A stretch of 64,000 nucleotides of DNA from Lophius americanus (taxonomy: Eukaryota > Chordata > Actinopteri > Lophiiformes > Lophiidae). A model generated the notes under the pieces. It saw only the letters and a list, made by a program, of their open reading frames with translations, did no database searches and was not told the origin of the DNA. Numbering within the stretch: the stretch's first letter is position 1; each line of letters begins with the position of its first letter. A program made the position numbers and the translations under genes. This document shows, piece by piece, positions 57,000-64,000 of the stretch. Location of the stretch: positions 13,274,501 to 13,338,500 of the forward strand of contig JBBDHG010000003.1 of the NCBI GenBank assembly GCA_037951165.1, in the 5' to 3' direction.

Positions 57000-57480
57000 T
57001 TTTTGTGAACGTAATTCAGTTGAAGCTTTCCTTGTAGGAACCGCCGAGCAGAATAATTCTGGCTGGAGGTTTAACCACATTTCTGGCACACTACCTGCTG
57101 GTGGGTGAGGGACTCTTACACAGTGGGTGACTTCAAACCCGGCCCGTCCGGCTGTCTGAGAGCGCGGTGTCAGACCAGAGTATCCACAATGCTTGCTGTT
57201 AAATTGGACTTTAAGTGTAGCTTTTGACCACTCCATTAATCACTGATTGTCCCTTTAAGGGGACACACTTGTTGTACCACAAGCTGCCTTGACAAACTCA
57301 ACACAATATCCGCCCCAACAAATTTCTCCTAATCGCTTTTCATCAGGTTCACTGGCCTTTCTGCTCAATCTTACAGACACAAAGCCCACATGAGGGCTTT
57401 TGTTGCCAGAAGAAAGTTCTCTTATGGTTTCAATTAAACGGCTGGGCTGGCCCGGAGGAGGCTCTCTGCCCAACGACGGC
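57000..57480. other. Non-repetitive stretch, possible conserved regulatory DNA
   Basis: Balanced base composition with little simple repeat and no coding support. It could be an enhancer. This is inference only. Confidence 0.25.
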
Positions 57481-57662
57481 GTCCTTCAGACAAAGAATGC
57501 CACCGCGGACAATGGATAGGAAGACTTCAGTGAGGAGAAAGGAAAAAAGAAAAGCCACCCAGCCCTCGTCTCCCATTCAGGGGTTGGGGGGAGATTTTCT
57601 CGGGGTAGGAGCAGGAAGATTTAACCTACAATCCAAACACGCCAAAGGGATTACGAGCTGAT

Positions 57663-57664
57663 GT

Positions 57665-57722
<58 letters not shown>
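57663..57722. repeat. (GT)n microsatellite
   Basis: About 27 near-perfect GT units. Confidence 0.97.
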
Positions 57723-57724
<2 letters not shown>

Positions 57725-57839
57725 ACGTATGTGTGTTTGAAGTGAGGAATGGAAAAAAAGAGAGAGAGGCTCATTTTAAGTTAGCTTTTCTGCCAAATTG
57801 CATAAAAACCACAATCGAGGAAAAAGGTGAAAGCAGTGA

Positions 57840-58160
57840 TGGATGCAGGTTTAAGACATTTGCTTAACTAAGCATATTCAAAGGCGTTGGGCGGTGGGGC
57901 AGCACAGCGGCCTTTAAGGCCTTTTGATCCTTTATTAAAATCAAATTGTCTTGACATTGGGGGAAAAAAAAAAAGGTCGATATTGTAAGAAGAGTTTGCG
58001 TCGCTAAGATTCTTTAAATAAGCATGAAGGTCTAGTGACTGAAACACCATTATGGGCCTTAAAACTAGATCAGACAGCTCAAGTTTAAGCAGGTTTTCCT
58101 AATTAGATGCAATGACAAGTCATTTATTTAAGAATGATTTACTGAAAATGTATAATTGAA
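57840..58160. other. Non-repetitive stretch with homeodomain-like sites
   Basis: Contains CTAATTAG-type (cctaattagatg) and tttatttaagaatg sequence, without repeats or coding frames. A candidate enhancer by appearance only. Confidence 0.25.
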
Positions 58161-59334
58161 TCCGCTGTTGAACTGATTTTAAGGACCTATACCTTCTTCC
58201 AAGATTAATAACTAGGAGAACAAATATGTATATTTCCTTAAAATCAAATTATTTTTCTGATATGAAACATGTTTGACAAGATTATTATTCTTTTGAGACA
58301 AAAAATAAAATACATACTGTGTATATATATATTTTTTTAATTTCGTGAAATTCTTATTTTTGCTGTTTGCAACTCTGAACCGGATATTTAGTTTAGCGAC
58401 AGTTCTGACAATTCTAGAATTGTAGATCTAGAATCTAGACCTCAGATCTTACTGCAAAGCTTAGTGTTTATAAATGTCAATAACTTGTAGTGGAAAATTA
58501 AATTGATTTATCATCAAAATAACAATTAGCTTCTAGGTCATGAAAACTGGTACTCTCTGAATATCCTGATTTTTATCGTGTATCAAATCGTTTGATAAAG
58601 TAGAGCTGCGCATCCCTATTATTTATCCACGTTGCGGGAGGTCTACGATATAACTGACTACATTCTAGTCCACATCCTCTCTTTGGCTGTCTGACTGAAT
58701 GCCTCCATCACCGGCAGGATGAACTCCCACAAAGCCTTCCTCTCAGTCCTAAAATATCCATCCCGAATGCCAGTTCCTCCCCTGGCTTCCTCTAAATGTC
58801 AGAGATGATCTTGAGATTTCCCTTCTAGTCTCCAAATCTCAGTGGAGCGTCATCCTCTGTAGAGTCAGGCAGCTCTATTTCCTCAACTGGGTTAAAACTT
58901 CATTACTCATAATGCACTTCTGTATGCAGCACAAATCCTTCTTTGTGTGCCGAGCTCATGTTTCCATACCCACCTGGTGGTAATGGTGACAGATGCATGC
59001 AGGTATCTGAAGCATCCCAAGTATTAACACGCGTAAAAGTATTTCTTAAGGCATATGAGTCCACTCTTATGGAATGTCCCATAATAGTCTAATGGATTCT
59101 CTACGTTTTGAAGGAAACACATTCCTTAACGGAGAATTCAAGACCTGATTACATGCGCATCAGTATCAGGGTTAGAATCACCTTTTTTTTAAGGTATCCC
59201 ATCCTCGTGTTTGTGTGAGTAAACATCATATGGAAATCTCCGTAACCAGGATAAAACCTCATCCTGATTTTGAGAAACACAATCCATACTTCATAAATTA
59301 ATACAAAAGAAAGTTTAGAAAAAGAAAATGACCT
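58161..59334. other. Unassigned spacer
   Basis: No gene or recognised repeat seen; only short frames. Confidence 0.4.
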
Positions 59335-59455
59335 TACCCAAATTTAATCCAGTTCTTCCTCGCACTAAGGTCTGTGTGGGTATTAAATTTGAAAATGATC
59401 CATGGAAAGGATTTTGAGTTATTAGATCCGTAGTGGACGCAGATGCAGACGCAGA

Positions 59456-59491
<36 letters not shown>

Positions 59492-59545
59492 AACAAATGC
59501 AGACACAGACATGGCGGGGATGACAATTCCATAATATCCCTGACA
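59335..59545 (+). mobile_element. Retroelement tail with hexamer expansion
   Basis: Same family as 30180-30510 on both sides of a GCAGAC/GCAGAT repeat (59436-59491). Confidence 0.6.
59436..59491. repeat. (GCAGAC)n hexanucleotide repeat
   Basis: About nine six-base units, gcagac with some gcagat variants. Confidence 0.92.
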
Positions 59546-60434
59546 ATTCAGAGATATAAAAATCTGGTGAGAATAGAAATATAGAATAGAAGTTAATTCT
59601 ATACTGTATGTATAGTATCTATAGCTACAGCCAAACTAGTCTTAAATTATCAACAAGTTACAGATGATAAATATTACAGGGGGGCCATCAGTAACCAGGA
59701 TGATCGTAAGTGTCATGTTTAGAGGAATATGAATGAATGGATTTCTCTGTGTTCATGGAAACATCAGATCCTGAACACGATCCAAACCAGGATAAGCCTG
59801 TAAACACAGTCACTGCCAGCAGAATCAAATGACTTATTCTGATGAGCCGGAGGAGTTTGAGAGATGGCCTTGTGGATAAAACAAACTTCTTTTTTGTTTC
59901 TTTCAAGGATTAGAACAATTTGTCTGCAAATGCCATTTTTTTTCTAGAGGAACATTTGAATAATTTTCAATTCAGGTCCTTCTGATCAGCATGAGGTTGA
60001 CTCTGACCCCATTTACACAACCTTTTCCATTTAGTCTGTATAAAAACAATGGAGGCATGATGAGGACGAGGGTAATATTCCACCTCTTCGAAAGCAATGG
60101 AGGTAGTAACCAATCTTGACGAGGGTTGGGGTAGAGGATGTGAAAAAAGCTTGAAGCTGTGAAACACAAGTGTAAAACAAATGAGCTGCTAGGGAGAAAA
60201 GCTTCTAGTGAAGCAATGATAGAAACTCCTTTGCAAAATTAAAGACATTTATCGATCATGCTGAATACATTTACCCTAATAGACAAAAGAACATGGCGCT
60301 ATGAATGAACACAGCCTTTGTCAGCACTCCTCATCTCACCCTCGTGATGCTAAATCCATGATGTCAGCGTAGGGCAGCATCTGAATAACGGATGTAAATA
60401 AAAGAGGCGGGGCTACAAAAATCTTACAGTAGGT

Positions 60435-60735
60435 TGACTCTCTCTCTCCGTCTCTCTCTCTCTGTCTGTCTGTTTGTGTGTGTGTGTGTGTGTCTGTCTG
60501 TCCCTCTCTCTCTCTTTCTCTCTGTCTGTCTGTCTGTCTCAGTCTGTCTGTCTTTTTCTTACTCTCTCCGTCTCTCTGTTTTTCTTTCCGTCCCTCTCTC
60601 TCTCTGTCTTTTTGTCTGTCCGTCTTTCTCTTACTCTCTCCGTCCCTCTGTCTCTTTGTCTGTCTGTCTGTCTCTATGTCTGTCCGTCTTTCTCTTTCTC
60701 TCAGCGTCCCTCTGTCTCTCTCTTTTTATCTTTCC

Positions 60736-60783
<48 letters not shown>

Positions 60784-60825
60784 GTCTGTCTCTTTGTCTG
60801 TCTGTCTGTCTGTCTATCTGTCTGA
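60435..60825. repeat. (CTGT)n/(CT)n compound microsatellite
   Basis: About 390 bases of CT, CTGT and CCGT repeats, including a pure CTGT run (60738-60778). It produces three overlapping Ser/Leu/Cys/Val-rich open frames that are not genes. Confidence 0.95.
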
Positions 60826-60849
60826 AGGAGACAAGGACCTGAGGGGAAA

Positions 60850-61400
60850 GCAGGCATGGTTTGATATTTAGGATTCATCGAGAGAAGCTGGGGCTAAACT
60901 GCAACATCTGTCTGGCTGTTTGCTCAGTTTTACTTCCCAGGGCCTGAGCTGCTCTGGTGGTCTGTGTGCTACAAGGATAATTCTGGTTCAATTACAATCA
61001 GAAGAGATTGGTCCTCCTCTGCTTCTGAGAGGCAAGAGGGAGATCAAAATATGAAAAGAGTAATTGGTTGAAATGAACCGCTGCCAAATGTCAGTACAAA
61101 TTTTAAATATCTTGTATAGCTTCTTGGAAAAAGTCCTTTATTAGAATTCGTATAGTGCTTCAACAACGACACCTACAGGGCATGCAAGGTGAAAGGCAGT
61201 CTGTGTGAAGTTGAGAGCAGAGGAGGACAGTGAAGTACGTCCACCTCGGCTCACCCCCTTCACACACACTGCCTTTGTGGTTCAAGGGAGGGCATCCTCC
61301 GTGACCAATCAACAACCAGAATACAATATTGAAATTTTGCTTTGGCCCAATGGATATTTTCCACATTTCTTCTTCAATTCTCTACCACTGTGAGGTGCTA
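60850..61400. other. Unassigned mixed-composition stretch
   Basis: Free of simple repeats. Contains aagagtaattggttgaaatg. No coding frame with support. Confidence 0.3.
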
Positions 61401-64000
61401 CAGAGTGACGTACTGGTGGTAAAGGAGTGACTGATTCATGGAGAACTACTTTCAGTTAAAACCAAATATATTTTATTCTGACCTTTTCCAAATTAATATA
61501 ATTTGTTCAGCTTTAGCAGTTAGCTTGTTAGCTTAGCACTTAGCTAGAGACCCTAAAAAAAGCTCACCAGTGAGGATGGAGTTTATTTGTTTGTGTGTGT
61601 GAGTGTGTGTGTGTGTGTTAGTTTGTCAGGCTGGAGTTGCGAAGGATTTCTAACATTTGTTTAAATACACGTGTTTGATAATGAATATCATGTCTACCTT
61701 TGAGTTTTGACAAAAAATATCCTCACCGGCTGCCACTGATATCAATATATTTTACACTTTAACTGACTTAATTATTTTTGACTAACATCATTACTGATTA
61801 TAACCATCCAATACCCATTTATTTTGGGATTTAATTTTAGTATTTAGGACAGCATCCATATTCCACTATGAGCCAAACAATGAAATGTGTCAATATCAGA
61901 TAAACTAAGAATATAAACATTATGAAGCCAAGAATCCACAATGGAAGCTTAACAATATTGAATAAATGCTTTTTTCCCCCCTTAATAATATAATGATCGT
62001 AAATGTCAGTTTAAATGGGTTTTCAATGGGATCCTGTTTATCCTACGTTTTCACGGCCTCCAACTCATCAAAATAAAATCAACAGCGAAGGAAAAAAAAA
62101 TTGTCCTCAGGAGTTAACTCTGCTAGAATGAAACAGACCATAATTCAAGCAATTTTCCAGCCGCTGAGTGCAAAAGAACACAAAGGGATTAAACAGCCGA
62201 CGGATTGGGCTTTGACAGAGGGGTATACGGTGAGGAGGCAGACACAGGCGCCGGCTGATGGGCAGACAGCCAGACTGAGTCCAGTATTTTCAGCACTAGA
62301 ATAAACTGGAATCTTATCAGAGGAGGAGCAGCTGGATGTGAAGCAGCACAGGTGTCGGGGATGATACCGGCAGCCGCCTGCCAATCCAAACTCACTCTGC
62401 ATCCACAGCGTCAGAACCGAGCAACTCAAAGGAGAGGAGGACGAGGAGCGCTCACCGGAAAGTCTGAGCTGCTGCTTGAAGAGATCTGGATCTCAGCTTA
62501 GAAGCATTAGCTAAAATTCCATCTACTGCACAGGCTGGGTAATCTGACTTGTATATAGTTGCATTCGCTGTTTATACTTATGAATATGATAGACACATAA
62601 CACGACGTCACTTATATCTTTGTTTCTTAAAGTCTCAACTAGTCCCCTCCTGTCAGTGTTGGAATGTTTGTGATTTTTCTTTCCTTTTTTTTGTTCTGGC
62701 TTCTGACCATCTTTAAGCAAAATTCTTCTATATTTCCTTTATATTTCCTACAATTTGCTGAATGGTTTTGGCAAAGAAATCCAAAACAAACAGGACCCCT
62801 GTTTCAGGGACACACTCTAACAGTCCTGATAAACGGGATCAGTCCAGGTCCATCCAGTGAAATGGTCTCGGTTCACACAGTGAAACTGTTACATGTTAAT
62901 AAGGAACACTCCAGGTTTTCTAAAGTGAAACACTCCATAGTGAAGTAATCTGTCCAGTTTGCTATTTATCTGTTACAGATCCAGGTAATAATTTATTTAA
63001 AGAGTTAAATCCTTTTAATTTGTGAGCCGCTTTGAACATCCTTTTAATTTACGCTTTACAATGAAATCATTGAGACGTGTAGATCCTGTAAGAGGTGGTC
63101 CATGCTGTGAATAACTCCCCTAAACAGAACAACTTGTTCCAAAAACATAACATTAAATGGATCCGGGCGGTAATAACCGACACTCATATCATCCAACCAT
63201 CAAATCAGATGGATGGTGCGTTAAGAGGCTGTGAAATCTGTCCGTAAAAATGCGTTACTCTCTAATGAAGGAAACCGATGAGGAGTCTGCCAGTGATGGA
63301 AAGCTGGGACGAATTCTTCGGCAGTAATTTAGTCATTTTTTGGTCCTGCAACTCATTTTGATGTGTTTTTGTATCACTGAAAGGCGTTCAAAGGTCCTAC
63401 AGACTTTAAACACATCACGAGAGGATGAGCAGTAACATGGATTTACTCCACCAAAGAGGTTGGACACTGACACTGAATACCTTAAACCCTGCAGAAAAAC
63501 CGAAATCTTAACAAGTTTATAATGAAAATAAGTCATTGGACTTGAAAGAAGACACTTAAGTAACATCTAGTGAGATGTAGGGGTTTGTTTTAGAGAAGGC
63601 GTCTTGAATATCCTCAATGCTCAACAAACCAACGCATTTTATCTTATCTCACTTCAAGGGCATGATGAAAATGAATAGCTTAAATAGATATTATCAAAAT
63701 ATAATAAGTTAAATGTAGCCGAAATTAAGAGATCACTATAAATATATAACTAAAAGCTACTTTGGAGGGAAAAAATATGAATTTCTGATTCAAAGAAATT
63801 GCTTAGTTGCAAAATAAAGTTGAAAATGACATTTTCTCAATTCAGATTTCAGCTCTCCTATATTTTCATATCTTATTCTAAGAAATATGACTAAGCAAAT
63901 TTAACTTCTTCAATTGTATTTTTTTTTTTTTTTACTTATTAATCAAATTATTATTTGCTTTTTTTTTACCTCCTTATGTTCTTTATTTCTTTCTTTATTT
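61401..64000. other. Unassigned right-hand flank
   Basis: Includes a short GT tract (61590-61620), a GC-richer block (62100-62470) and T-rich sequence at the right edge. No exon or complete repeat recognised. Confidence 0.4.

Noticed and set aside
58640..58940. Possible processed pseudogene with a short readable frame
   Set aside because: The frame breaks quickly and resembles no family I know.
60434..60871. Three overlapping long open frames rich in Ser, Leu, Cys and Val
   Set aside because: They are translations of a CT/CTGT microsatellite in three frames; no real protein.

Overview
This window is vertebrate nuclear DNA, most probably from a teleost fish. It holds two ordinary multi-exon protein genes with consensus splice sites. 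Introns and flanks are packed with fish-type repeats: Tc1, hAT, L1, L2 and RTE copies, tRNA-derived SINEs and long CT, CA, GT and CTGT microsatellites. I see no bacterial, plasmid, CRISPR or viral features.

Region 1 (1-28935, minus strand) is the 5' half of taf2, the TFIID subunit TAF2. Seventeen coding exons can be joined in one open frame from the start codon at 28935 to the donor after 3812. They encode about 693 of the roughly 1,200 residues expected. The remaining exons lie beyond the left edge. The frame only works if intron 1 is an AT-AC intron and intron 12 is a U12-type GT-AG intron. These are the most informative observations in the window.

Region 2 (28936-34598) is the divergent intergenic spacer. 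It contains a TATA-less taf2 promoter with a CRE, an ETS site and three 10-bp repeats, followed by retroelement and MITE fragments. It ends at a TATA box for the next gene.

Region 3 (34599-51442, plus strand) is a complete carnosine dipeptidase gene, best called cndp1 because it has a signal peptide. It has one mostly non-coding first exon and 11 further exons, and encodes a 494-residue secreted M20 metallopeptidase with all expected metal and catalytic residues. Its introns carry L2 and RTE retrotransposon remnants, SINE tails and a cluster of ETS sites.

Region 4 (51443-64000) has no gene I can support. It contains a MITE-like block, a partial Tc1 copy, an RTE 3' fragment, a CTCF-like motif, several microsatellites and some repeat-free stretches that may be conserved regulatory DNA.

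The two genes are not functionally linked. TAF2 acts in general transcription initiation and CNDP1 in extracellular dipeptide hydrolysis. Nothing here amounts to a new multi-gene system; the novelty lies in the unusual taf2 introns and in the repeat biology. All family assignments come from reading the sequence, and no database search was run.
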